From: Actinomycetota bacterium
GTDB taxonomy: Bacteria > Actinomycetota > Acidimicrobiia > Acidimicrobiales > JAJPHD01
Reading direction: 5' to 3'
DNA length: 64,000 nt
Assembly: GCA_021325455.1 (NCBI GenBank)
Contig: JAJPHD010000018.1
Location: forward strand, 39,838-103,837
Position numbers and translations under genes: made by a program. This document shows, piece by piece, positions 49,271-57,065 of this stretch (position 1 is its first letter; each line of letters starts with the position of its first letter). The notes under the pieces are model-generated. The model made no database searches. It was not told where the DNA came from and saw only the letters and a program-made list of their open reading frames with translations.

Positions 49271-50416
49271 ATGACGCGTCCGCTGTCGGCCGTGGTCCTG
49301 GCTGCCGGCGAAGGGACCAGGATGCGGTCAGCCCGCCCCAAGCCGCTGCACCGGCTGTGCGGCCGCCCCATGGTGCTGCACGTGCTCGACGCCCTGGCCG
49401 AGCTGCCCGTGGACCTCACGGTGGTGGTCGTGGGCCATGGGGGGGAGAGGGTGGCCAAGGCGGTCCAGGAGGAGGCCCCGGCGGGGCTCCGCCTGGCCTT
49501 CGTCGAGCAGCGGGACCAGCGGGGGACCGGGGACGCCGTCTCGGCCGCCCTGACCGAGCTCCCCGACGTGTTCGGCGGGGGGGACGGCGGGGACCTGGTG
49601 GTGCTGCCGGCCGACACCCCCCTGCTCCGTCCCCCCACCCTCGCCCACCTGGTAAGGAGCCACCGCAACGCCGGGGCGGCTGCCACCCTCCTCACCGCCC
49701 TGGTGGCCGAGCCGGCGGGCTACGGGCGGATAATCAGGGACAAGGAGGGGGCCGTGGCCCGGGTGGTCGAGGATGCCGACGCCACCGAGGAGGAAAGGGC
49801 CATCGCCGAGATCGCCACCTCCATCTACTGCTTCCGCCACGAGCTGCTGGCTCCCGCCCTGCGCCGGCTCTCGCCCGTGAACGCCCAGGGCGAGTACTAC
49901 CTGACCGACGTGGTGGCCGTGCTGCACGACGCCGGCTACAAGGTCGGCTCGGTGGTGGTGGAGGACCCCACGGAGGTGGCGGGGGTGAACGATCGGGCCC
50001 AGCTGGCGGTGGCCGAGGCCGAGCTGCGGGACCGCACCAACGAGCGCTGGATGCGGCGGGGGGTGACCATGCTCGACCCCGAGACCACCTACGTGGATGC
50101 CTCGGTGAAGCTGGCCCCGGACGTGACCCTGTTCCCCGGGGTGATGCTCTCGGGGGCGACGGAGGTGGCGGCGGGGGCCGAGATAGGCCCGGACACCCGC
50201 CTCATCGACACCGTGGTGGGCGAGGGGGCCACAGTGCTTCGTACCGAGGCCCGCCTGGCCGAGATCGGCCCGGGGGCCAGGGTCGGCCCCTTCGGGGCCC
50301 TGGAGCCGGGGGCCAGGGTGGCGGCCGGGGTGGTGACTGGGCCATTCTTCAGGGGCGGCGGCCCCGAGCCAGGGCCGGCGGCACCCGGGCCTCCTCCTCC
50401 GAGGGATGACGGGTAG
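49271..50416 (+). CDS. glmU: GlmU-type UDP-N-acetylglucosamine pyrophosphorylase, acetyltransferase domain missing
   Basis: 381 residues. The N-terminal uridyltransferase domain is complete: VVLAAGEGTRMRSARPKPLH, EQRDQRGTGDAV, VLPADTPLLRPPTL, NAQGEYYLTDVVAVLHDAG, VEDPTEVAGVNDRAQLA. A left-handed beta-helix begins (GVTMLDPETTYVDASVKLAP to about residue 350) but stops after IGPGARVGPFGALEPG, then continues as a Gly/Pro-rich tail. The final 110 residues that carry the glucosamine-1-phosphate acetyltransferase site in E. coli GlmU (456 residues) are absent, and prs begins at once. So only UDP-GlcNAc formation is expected; the acetylation must be done by another protein. Confidence 0.9.
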   Translation: MTRPLSAVVLAAGEGTRMRSARPKPLHRLCGRPMVLHVLDALAELPVDLTVVVVGHGGERVAKAVQEEAPAGLRLAFVEQRDQRGTGDAVSAALTELPDVFGGGDGGDLVVLPADTPLLRPPTLAHLVRSHRNAGAAATLLTALVAEPAGYGRIIRDKEGAVARVVEDADATEEERAIAEIATSIYCFRHELLAPALRRLSPVNAQGEYYLTDVVAVLHDAGYKVGSVVVEDPTEVAGVNDRAQLAVAEAELRDRTNERWMRRGVTMLDPETTYVDASVKLAPDVTLFPGVMLSGATEVAAGAEIGPDTRLIDTVVGEGATVLRTEARLAEIGPGARVGPFGALEPGARVAAGVVTGPFFRGGGPEPGPAAPGPPPPRDDG

Positions 50417-51431
50417 CGTGGCTGACCCGGAACGACAACCGACCAAAGCGAGCTGTCCCATGGAGCTGGTGTCCAAGAAGCGCCTGGAGTTGTACGCCGG
50501 CCGGTCCCATCCCGAGCTGGCCCGGGACATCGCAGCTCACCTCGGCGTGCAGCTCGGGAACGCCAACCTCAGGCGCTTTGCCGACAGCGAGGACCACTGC
50601 CAGTTCGGCGAGTCGGTGCGGGGAGCCGACGTCTTCATCTTCCAGACCCATGCCCGCCCCGTGAACGACTCGATCATGGAGCAGTGCATCATGATCGACG
50701 CCGCCAAGCGGGCCTCGGCCCGACGCATAACGGCCGTGTGCCCCTACCTCGGCTACTCCCGCCAGGACCGCAAGGCCTCGGGCCGGGAGCCCATCTCGGC
50801 CAAGCTGGTCACCGACCTCCTCTCGGTGGCCGGCGCGGACCGGATCGTGAGCGTCGACCTGCATGCCAGCCAGATCCAGGGCTTCTTCGACGGGCCGTGG
50901 GACCACCTCACCGCCATGCCCGTGCTCATCGACTACCTGCGCTCCGAACGCCTGCACGACCCGGTGATGGTGGCCCCCGACGCCGGGCGCATCAAGGTGG
51001 CGGAGCGCTTCAGCCAGCACCTGGGCTGGGACCTGGCCTTCGTCTACAAGCGCCGGCCCAAGGGTGCGCCCACCCAGGTGGAGGCGGTGGAGGTGATAGG
51101 AAACGTCTCCGGCCGCACCTGCGTGATCATCGACGACATCGTCAACACGGCCGGGACCATCTGCGCCGCTGCCGACCTCCTGATGGAGAGGGGCGCCTCC
51201 GAGGTGTGGGCTGCGGCCACCCACGGGGTGCTCTCCGACCCGGCCGTGGACCGTCTCAAGAACTCGTCCCTGGCCAGGGTGGCGGTGACCGACACCCTTC
51301 CCATCGCCCCCGAGAAGCGCTTCGACAAGCTCGAGGTCCTGACCGTCTCGGGCATCATTGCTGCCGCCATCGACGCCGTCTTCGCCGACACCTCCGTGTC
51401 CGAGATCTTCGGCGGCGACAACCAGGTCTAG
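50406..51431 (+). CDS. prs: Ribose-phosphate pyrophosphokinase (PRPP synthetase)
   Basis: 341 residues. KKRLELYAGRSHPELARDIA is the usual N-terminus, then EQCIMIDAAKRASARRITAV, the ATP site GYSRQDRKASGREPIS, the metal/ribose loop VDLHASQIQGFFDGP, and the PRPP loop VIIDDIVNTAGTI. It makes PRPP for nucleotide, His, Trp and NAD synthesis. ATG 50406 overlaps the glmU end by 11 bases; ATG 50460 (MELVSKKRLELY) is a plausible shorter start. glmU-prs-rplY-pth is the standard order in Actinomycetota. A terminator follows. Confidence 0.96.
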   Translation: MTGSVADPERQPTKASCPMELVSKKRLELYAGRSHPELARDIAAHLGVQLGNANLRRFADSEDHCQFGESVRGADVFIFQTHARPVNDSIMEQCIMIDAAKRASARRITAVCPYLGYSRQDRKASGREPISAKLVTDLLSVAGADRIVSVDLHASQIQGFFDGPWDHLTAMPVLIDYLRSERLHDPVMVAPDAGRIKVAERFSQHLGWDLAFVYKRRPKGAPTQVEAVEVIGNVSGRTCVIIDDIVNTAGTICAAADLLMERGASEVWAAATHGVLSDPAVDRLKNSSLARVAVTDTLPIAPEKRFDKLEVLTVSGIIAAAIDAVFADTSVSEIFGGDNQV

Positions 51432-51433
51432 GT

Positions 51434-51453
51434 CGAGGGGAGCAAGCCCCTCG
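51434..51453 (+). terminator. Terminator of prs
   Basis: CGAGGGG-AGCAAG-CCCCTCG, perfect 7-bp stem two bases after the stop codon. Confidence 0.65.
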
Positions 51454-51562
51454 GCGGCACATCTGGTGCCCCCTCACTCTCCTCCTTGTCATTTCCTCAC
51501 AGTGAGCGCCGGGATTGACCTCACCGGGTAGTGGCAGGGCGTGAACGAAGCGGCACAAACTG

Positions 51563-51591
51563 TTGCATCGCCGCCCTGGCATTGCTAGAGT
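51563..51591 (+). promoter_or_regulatory. Canonical promoter of the small RNA
   Basis: TTGCAT (51563-51568), exactly 17 bases, then TAGAGT (51586-51591). It is the clearest -35/-10 pair in the window and predicts a start near 51598. Confidence 0.6.
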
Positions 51592-51597
51592 GGTAGC

Positions 51598-51680
51598 GAC
51601 ACGGGGGGTTCTGGTCCCCCCGCTTGATACTGGCGGCGGCGCCGGTCACCTCCCCCCCGGCCGGTGCCGCCGCCGTTTCT
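51598..51680 (+). ncRNA. Probable small RNA with two hairpins and terminator
   Basis: From the predicted start the transcript folds into CGGGGGG-TTCTGGT-CCCCCCG (51602-51622), a single-stranded CTTGATACT link, and a 14-bp stem (51632-51645 with 51661-51674) whose 15-nt loop contains seven C in a row, followed by TTTCTT. That is a complete transcription unit of about 80 nt with no coding frame. The C-rich loop recalls the actinobacterial 6C RNA family, but I cannot confirm that assignment. It could instead be an attenuated leader of rplY, whose start is 90 bases further on. Confidence 0.55.
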
Positions 51681-51717
51681 TGCCTGGCTCGATAGGCAGG
51701 CGGGGTCGTAGGGGCCC

Positions 51718-51723
51718 TAGACT
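51718..51723 (+). promoter_or_regulatory. -10-like box before rplY
   Basis: TAGACT, 47 bases before the rplY ATG; it would allow rplY transcription independent of the small RNA. Confidence 0.35.
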
Positions 51724-51769
51724 GGCGGCTCGTCCCCATCGTCCGGCTCACCGGAGGACGCTGCAAGCC

Positions 51770-52474
51770 ATGCCTGAGATACAGCTCGATGCCAAGGTGG
51801 GTAGGCCCACCGGCTCACGTGCCTCACGCCGGCTGCGCGCCGCCGGCCAGGTCCCGGGGGTGATCTACGGCCACGGCGTGGACCCTCTGCCGGTGGCGGT
51901 GGACGGGCGGGAGTTGCGCGCCGCCCTTTCGGGGCCGGCGGGGCTCAACGCCCTCCTTGCCCTGCGGGCCGATGGCAACACCTACCTGACCATGGCCAAG
52001 GAGCTCCAGCGCCATCCGGTGCGGGGCACGGTGGCCCATGTCGATTTCGTCGTGGTGAGGCGGGACGAGCCCGTGACGGCCGAGGTGCCCATCATGCTGG
52101 TGGGCGAGGCGGAGGAGGTCCACCGGGGGGATGGGGTGGTCGACCAGCAGCTGTTCAGCCTCCACGTGCGGGCCCTTCCCACCAACATCCCCGAGTCCGT
52201 CGAGGTCGATGTGAGCGGCCTGGCCATCGGCCACACCATCCGGGCGGGGGACCTGGACCTGCCCCCGGGGGTCGAGGCCGAGGTGGACGCCGACCTGGCC
52301 GTGGTCGTGGGCCAGCCGCCTCAGGTGACGGCGGCCGACCTCGGGGAGGCCGCGGAGGAGGCTGAGGCCGGGGAGGCGCCGCCGGCCGAGGGCGGGCCGG
52401 GCGCTGAGGCCGGTCCGTCCGGGGCCGAGCCCGCCACTGGCGAGGCCGCCGCCAGTGAGGCGGCGGGGAGCTAG
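51770..52474 (+). CDS. rplY: Ribosomal protein L25 (bL25), CTC form
   Basis: 234 residues. The N-terminal 5S-rRNA-binding domain reads GSRASRRLRAAGQVPGVIYG; the CTC-type C-terminal domain follows (VDQQLFSLHVRALPTNIPES, VDVSGLAIGHTIRAGDL). It ends in an acidic Ala/Glu/Gly tail from about residue 188. ATG 51770 with GGAGGAC about ten bases upstream. Binds 5S rRNA in the 50S subunit. Confidence 0.95.
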   Translation: MPEIQLDAKVGRPTGSRASRRLRAAGQVPGVIYGHGVDPLPVAVDGRELRAALSGPAGLNALLALRADGNTYLTMAKELQRHPVRGTVAHVDFVVVRRDEPVTAEVPIMLVGEAEEVHRGDGVVDQQLFSLHVRALPTNIPESVEVDVSGLAIGHTIRAGDLDLPPGVEAEVDADLAVVVGQPPQVTAADLGEAAEEAEAGEAPPAEGGPGAEAGPSGAEPATGEAAASEAAGS

Positions 52475-52518
52475 CTCCCTTCCTGCTCCGACCGCGCCGG
52501 ACCGGCACCCCCGCCGAC

Positions 52519-53085
52519 CTGCTGGCGGTGGGCCTGGGCAACCCGGGCCGCCGCTACGAGCGCACCCGCCACAACCTGGGGGCCGAGGCCGTGGCCCGGC
52601 TGGCCTCCCGCCACGGGGCCAGGCTCCGGGCCAGCCGTGCCCTCCGTTCCCTGACGGGGGAGGCCCGGGTGGGGGACCACCTGCTGGCGTTGGCTCTGCC
52701 CCAGACCTTCATGAACGACTCCGGGCTGGCTGTGGCCGCCCTGGTGCGCCGTTACGGCATCGAGGACCTCGGCCACCTGGTGGTCGTGCACGACGAGCTG
52801 GACCTGCCGGTGGGGCGGGTGAAGGTGAAGGTGGGGGGCGGCACGGCCGGGCACAACGGCCTGCGCTCCCTGCAGGCCCACCTCCACGGCACGGGCTTCG
52901 TGCGGGTCCGCATCGGGATCGGCAAGCCGCCGGGCCGCCAGGCGGGGGTGGACTACGTGCTGTCCGAGCCCCGGGTGAAGGAGCGCTCCGAGCTGGACGT
53001 GGCCGTGGAGGAGGCGGCTGACGCCGTGGAGGCCATCCTGGCCGAGGGGCCGGCGGCCGCCATGAGCCGCTTCAACGCCTCCTAG
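52519..53085 (+). CDS. pth: Peptidyl-tRNA hydrolase, start codon unclear (CTG 52519/52522 or GTG 52528)
   Basis: 188 residues from CTG 52519. The conserved first strand LLAVGLGNPG is complete only if translation starts at a CTG; GTG 52528 would begin directly at GLGNPG and lose that strand. No ATG, GTG or TTG exists in frame between the rplY stop region and 52528. The rest is standard Pth: RYERTRHNLGAEAV (with the catalytic His), QTFMNDSGLAV, VVHDELDLPVGRVKVK (catalytic Asp), GGTAGHNGLRSL. It recycles peptidyl-tRNA that drops off ribosomes. Confidence 0.9.
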   Translation: MLAVGLGNPGRRYERTRHNLGAEAVARLASRHGARLRASRALRSLTGEARVGDHLLALALPQTFMNDSGLAVAALVRRYGIEDLGHLVVVHDELDLPVGRVKVKVGGGTAGHNGLRSLQAHLHGTGFVRVRIGIGKPPGRQAGVDYVLSEPRVKERSELDVAVEEAADAVEAILAEGPAAAMSRFNAS

Positions 53086-53157
53086 GCACCATTCGTTCGG
53101 TAAGTCCGATCATCGTCGAGCAATTGACCGACAGTCCCCCGGCGGGCGTTCTGCATG

Positions 53158-53187
53158 GTGGCCATATACCGGTAGGGCCACTACGCT
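53158..53187 (+). promoter_or_regulatory. Promoter and inverted repeat before the aminotransferase gene
   Basis: GTGGCC (53158) and GGCCAC (53176) form an inverted repeat with a 12-bp centre, overlapping the region just before a -10 box TACGCT (53182-53187). The ATG follows seven bases later, so the mRNA is probably leaderless and the repeat a candidate operator. Confidence 0.45.
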
Positions 53188-53194
53188 CGCGGCC

Positions 53195-54421
53195 ATGGCA
53201 ATGAGGCTGGAGCAGGCGGTTCGGGGGGGCCAGGACGGGTGGGAGGGCTCCTTCGCCCGCCGGGCCCGGGCCGGAGTGGGTGGCGAGATCGTGAACATGA
53301 TGGCCCTGTCGGGGGCGACCGACGTCATCTCCTTCTCCGGCGGGTTCCCGGATCCCTCCACCTTCGCCGGCCAGGAGCTGGCCAACATCCTGGCCGAGGT
53401 GGCCGACGACCCGGCCGTGTTCCAGTACGCGCCCACCTCGGGGCTGCCCGGCCTGAGGGACTGGTTGGCGGGCCGCCTGGAGAGGCTGGAGGGTCAGGCG
53501 CCCGCCGAGGAGGAGCTGATCATCACCAGCGGGGGGATAGAGGGGCTGGAGCTGCTGGGCAAGAGCCTGCTCGACCAGGGGGACGTGGTGGCGGTGGAGG
53601 CGCCTTCCTACCTCGGGGCGATCATGGGCTTCCGCAGCTTCGAGGCCGAGGTGGTGGGGATCGGTGTGGATGACCAGGGCCTGGACGTGGAAGCCGCCGG
53701 CCGGCTCTTCGCCGAGTACCGGCCCAAGTTCTTGTACACGATCCCCGACCACCAGAATCCTGCCGGCGTCAGCATGGCCACCGACCGACGCCAAGCCCTG
53801 GTCGAGGCGGCCCGGCGCTACGGGGTGCTGCTGGTGGAGGACGTGGCCTACCGAGAGCTGGGCTTCGCCGGCGAGCGGCGCCCCTCCCTGTGGAGCCTGG
53901 CGCCCGACGTGACGGCCCAGCTGGGCACCTTCTCCAAGGTCTTCACGCCGGGGTTCCGTATGGGCTGGGTGGCGGGCCCGGCCCCGGTGGTGGCCCAGCT
54001 GGTGCTGGCCAAGCAGAACACCGACCAGTGCACCGGGGCGCTCGGCCAGCGCCTCCTCGAGGAGTACGGCCGGAGGGGCCAGCTGGACCGTTCCATCGCC
54101 ACTGCCCGGCGGCTCTACCAGCGCCGTTGCCAGGCCCTGCTCGGGGCCCTGGAGGAGCACCTCCCCGGGGGGGTGAGCTACACCCGACCCGAAGGGGGGT
54201 TCTTCTGCTGGGTGACGGCCGGGCCCGGGGTGGACACCACGGCCCTGTCCCCCCTGGCCCGTGAGGAGGGGGTGGCCTTCGTCCCCGGCCGGCCCTTCTA
54301 TGCGGACGGCAGGGGGGCCAACCAGCTCCGCCTCTCCTACAGCAAGGTCGAGGACCAGCTCATACCGGTCGGGGTGGAGCGGCTGGGCCGCATCCTGTCC
54401 CGGGCCGGCGAAGGCCGTTGA
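53195..54421 (+). CDS. PLP-dependent aminotransferase (class I/II, LysN/2-aminoadipate type)
   Basis: 408 residues. ISFSGGFPDPSTF at residue 45, YAPTSGLPGLRDWLAGRL, ITSGGIEGLELLGKSLL, the PLP-facing TIPDHQNPAGVSM and DVAYREL, and the Schiff-base lysine in GTFSKVFTPGFRMGW are visible; RLSYS near the end binds the carboxylate. The pattern fits MocR/2-aminoadipate-type aminotransferases with broad amino-acid specificity. ATG 53195 after TACGCT. First gene of an island that continues with a glutamine-synthetase-like ligase, so amine or amino acid catabolism is likely. Confidence 0.92.
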   Translation: MAMRLEQAVRGGQDGWEGSFARRARAGVGGEIVNMMALSGATDVISFSGGFPDPSTFAGQELANILAEVADDPAVFQYAPTSGLPGLRDWLAGRLERLEGQAPAEEELIITSGGIEGLELLGKSLLDQGDVVAVEAPSYLGAIMGFRSFEAEVVGIGVDDQGLDVEAAGRLFAEYRPKFLYTIPDHQNPAGVSMATDRRQALVEAARRYGVLLVEDVAYRELGFAGERRPSLWSLAPDVTAQLGTFSKVFTPGFRMGWVAGPAPVVAQLVLAKQNTDQCTGALGQRLLEEYGRRGQLDRSIATARRLYQRRCQALLGALEEHLPGGVSYTRPEGGFFCWVTAGPGVDTTALSPLAREEGVAFVPGRPFYADGRGANQLRLSYSKVEDQLIPVGVERLGRILSRAGEGR

Positions 54422-54438
54422 GGGCGGGCGGTAGGACG

Positions 54439-55908
54439 ATGGCGGGCACCGCGCCTGGGGTGGGCAGGCCAGGTTTCGTGGCCGAGCACGGCCTGCTCGG
54501 CCCCGACTCCCGCGAGGCCGCCGAGCACAGCCGCCGCCTGGTCGAGGAGGAGGGCCTGAGGACCGTGCGCATGACCTGGGTGGACCAGCACGGGGCCCCC
54601 CGGGGGAAGTTCATGTCCGCCGCCAACTATTTGGCTTCCCTGGAGAGCGGGATCGACTTCCAGGGGGCGGTGCTCAGCATGGACAGCGCCAACCACGTGT
54701 TCCCGCCCGTCTTCGTGGAGGGAGGGGGCTTCGACATACCCGAGCTCACCGGGTTCCCGGACGTGGTGCTGGTTCCCGACCCCGCCACCTTTCGGGTCCT
54801 CCCCTGGGCCGACAGGACAGGCTGGGTCCTCACCGACTCCTACTTCTCGAGCGGGGCACCGGTGCCCCTCGACACCCGCCGGGCCCTCCGCCGCCAGGTC
54901 GAGGCGGCCCGGGCAGAGGGCTACGAGCTGGTGGTGGGCCTGGAGGTGGAGCTGTACATCTTGCGCAGGGAGTCGGCCACCATCGCCCTGCACGAGACGG
55001 GCACCCCCCCGCCTCCCCCGAGGGTCAGCGTGTTCGAGCACGGCTACCAGTACCTGTCGGAGGTGCGCCTGGCCGGGGTGAACGACGTGCTGGAGCGCCT
55101 CCGCGACGCCTACGTCGCCCTCGGCCTGCCCCTGCGCTCCATGGAGGACGAGTGGGGGCCGGGCCAGATCGAGGTCACCTTCGACCCGCTCCCCGTGATG
55201 GAGGCGGCCGATGCCATGGTGCTCTTCCGCAGCGCGACCAAGCAGGTCTGCGAGCGCCTGGGGCTGCTGGCCTCCTTCATGTGCCGCCCTGGGCTGCCCA
55301 ACTTCTTCTCCAGCGGCTGGCACCTGCACGAGTCCCTGAGGGACCTGGAGTCGGGGGCCAACGCCTTCATGAGCGAGGACCCGTCGGAGCCGCTGTCGGC
55401 GACGGGGACCCAGTTCGTGGCGGGGCTGCTGGAGCACGCCCTCCCGGCCACCGTGTTCTCCACGCCCACCATCAACGGCTACAAGCGCTACCGGCCCTAC
55501 TCCTTTGCGCCCGATCGGGTCAACTGGGGGGTGGAGAACCGGGGGGTCATGGTGCGGGTCCAGGGAGGCCCCGGCGACCCCAGCACCCATCTCGAGAACC
55601 GCTTGGGCGAGCCGGCTGCCAACCCCTACCTCTACATGGCCACCAACCTGGCGGCGGGCCGGGACGGCATGCACCGCAAGCTGCAGCCCCCCGCTCGCAT
55701 CGAGTCCGACGCCTACGCCTCCGACTCGCCCCTCCTCCCGACCAGCCTGTGGGAGGCGGTCGCGGCCCTCGAGGGGGACAGCTTCTTTGCGTCCGAGCTG
55801 GGGCCGGGGCTGGTCAAGGCCATGACCATGATGAAGCGCCACGAGATCGGCCGGTTCCTGTCCGAGGTCACCGACTGGGAGATGCGGGAGTACCTGGAGT
55901 TCTACTGA
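54439..55908 (+). CDS. Glutamine synthetase-like ligase (gamma-glutamyl-amine synthetase type)
   Basis: 489 residues. The N-terminal beta-grasp contains TVRMTWVDQHGAPRGK and the catalytic barrel VGLEVELYILRR, MEDEWGPGQIEVTF, GWHLHESL, TINGYKRYRPYSFAPD and WGVENRGVMVRV. It is not a housekeeping GlnA: the loops fit the GlnA3/GlnA4/PuuA-like group that glutamylates polyamines or other amines. ATG 54439; TTG 54418 would add seven residues. It overlaps or nearly abuts the aminotransferase. The amidohydrolase at 57062 is of the type fused to a GS domain in fungal and plant FluG. Confidence 0.88.
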   Translation: MAGTAPGVGRPGFVAEHGLLGPDSREAAEHSRRLVEEEGLRTVRMTWVDQHGAPRGKFMSAANYLASLESGIDFQGAVLSMDSANHVFPPVFVEGGGFDIPELTGFPDVVLVPDPATFRVLPWADRTGWVLTDSYFSSGAPVPLDTRRALRRQVEAARAEGYELVVGLEVELYILRRESATIALHETGTPPPPPRVSVFEHGYQYLSEVRLAGVNDVLERLRDAYVALGLPLRSMEDEWGPGQIEVTFDPLPVMEAADAMVLFRSATKQVCERLGLLASFMCRPGLPNFFSSGWHLHESLRDLESGANAFMSEDPSEPLSATGTQFVAGLLEHALPATVFSTPTINGYKRYRPYSFAPDRVNWGVENRGVMVRVQGGPGDPSTHLENRLGEPAANPYLYMATNLAAGRDGMHRKLQPPARIESDAYASDSPLLPTSLWEAVAALEGDSFFASELGPGLVKAMTMMKRHEIGRFLSEVTDWEMREYLEFY

Positions 55909-55940
55909 CCCCGGTTCCTGTAGGCGGAGGCGGCCCGGTC

Positions 55941-57065
55941 GTGCTGGCCGAGGTGCTGGAGGTGGCCCTTCCTCTCCTGCGCCCTTTCGTCACCAGCTTT
56001 GGCGCCACGACCACCCGGCGCACGGTGCTGGTGCACATCCAGGATGAGCAGGGCCATGAGGGCTGGGGCGAGGCCCCGGCCCTCGACCACCCCTTCTACC
56101 TGCCCGAGACGGCGTCCAGTGCCTTCGCCGTCATCGCCGAGCACGCCTTGCCCCTGGCGCTCAGGGCCGGGCCCGATGCCGGCCCCGAGGAGGTGGCCGC
56201 CGCCCTCAGCCCCATAAGGGGGAACACCTTCGCCCGGGCCGGAGTGGAGGCGGCCTGGTGGGCCCTGGCGGCCGAGCGGGAGGGCCTGAGCCTGCGGGAG
56301 GTCATGGGGGGCATGAGGGAGCGGGTCCCGGTGGGCCAGAGCGTGGGCATCCACCCCAGCCTCGAGGCCACCGTCGAGGAGGTGATGGCCGGGCAGGCCA
56401 GGGGCTACCGGAGGGTGAAGCTCAAGGTCAAGCCGGGGTGGGACCTGGAGCTGGTGGCGGCGGTGCGCTCGGCCGTCGGCAATGACGTCATGCTGCAGGT
56501 GGACGCCAACGGCTCCTACACGCTGGACGATGCGGAGCGCCTCGCCCGCCTGGACCGCTACGGCCTGGCGTGCATCGAGCAGCCACTCGGGTGGGACCAG
56601 CTGGTGGCCCACGCCGAGCTCCAGCGGCGCATCGCCACGCCCATCTGCCTGGACGAGTGCCTGCGGTCGGTGGGCGACGTCCGCCTCGCCCTCGAGCTGG
56701 GCGCCTGCCGCAACGTGAACCTGAAGCCGGCCCGGGTGGGTGGCATCAGCGCCGCCCTGGCCGTCCACCGCCTGTGCCGGGAGGCCGGGGTCCCCCTCTG
56801 GTGCGGGGGCATGCTCGAGTCGGGCATAGGCAGGGCCTCCAACCTGGCAATCAGCTCCCTGCCCGGGTTCACGGACCCGGCCGACATGTCCCCGGCGTCC
56901 GAGCTGTTCGCCCACGACCTGGTGGACCCCACCTACCAGGTGGATCCCGACGGCTGCATCGCCGTGCCGGACCGCCCCGGGCTGGGGTTCCCCGTGCGGG
57001 ACGACCGGGTGGCCGCGGCCACCGTGCGCAAGGCGGTGGTGGAACCTCCGGCCGGGGACGGCTAG
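55941..57065 (+). CDS. Enolase-superfamily enzyme (N-acylamino acid racemase / o-succinylbenzoate synthase type)
   Basis: 374 residues. Catalytic residues of the MLE/OSBS subgroup are in place: KLK with Lys160 and Lys162, metal ligands Asp188 (VDANGSY), Glu213 (CIEQPL) and Asp238 (CLDECLRS), and Lys262 (NLKPARVGG). CGGMLESGIGRASNLAI is also typical. OSBS of menaquinone synthesis and N-succinylamino acid racemase share this sequence type; no other men gene is near, so the racemase is favoured by context. GTG 55941 with AGGCGGAGG upstream; 32 bases after the GS-like gene. Confidence 0.88.
   Translation: MLAEVLEVALPLLRPFVTSFGATTTRRTVLVHIQDEQGHEGWGEAPALDHPFYLPETASSAFAVIAEHALPLALRAGPDAGPEEVAAALSPIRGNTFARAGVEAAWWALAAEREGLSLREVMGGMRERVPVGQSVGIHPSLEATVEEVMAGQARGYRRVKLKVKPGWDLELVAAVRSAVGNDVMLQVDANGSYTLDDAERLARLDRYGLACIEQPLGWDQLVAHAELQRRIATPICLDECLRSVGDVRLALELGACRNVNLKPARVGGISAALAVHRLCREAGVPLWCGGMLESGIGRASNLAISSLPGFTDPADMSPASELFAHDLVDPTYQVDPDGCIAVPDRPGLGFPVRDDRVAAATVRKAVVEPPAGDG

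Larger units (their letters stand above)
51432..51769. other. 338-bp gap between prs and rplY: terminator, small RNA, promoter
   Basis: Holds the prs terminator (51434-51453), a promoter plus a two-hairpin RNA ending in a T-run (51563-51680), and a second promoter-like TAGACT (51718-51723) before rplY. No ORF in it looks real. Confidence 0.6.

Noticed and set aside
55941..57065. menC (menaquinone synthesis)
   Set aside because: Residues fit OSBS and racemase alike, but no other men gene is present and the operon is amine-related.
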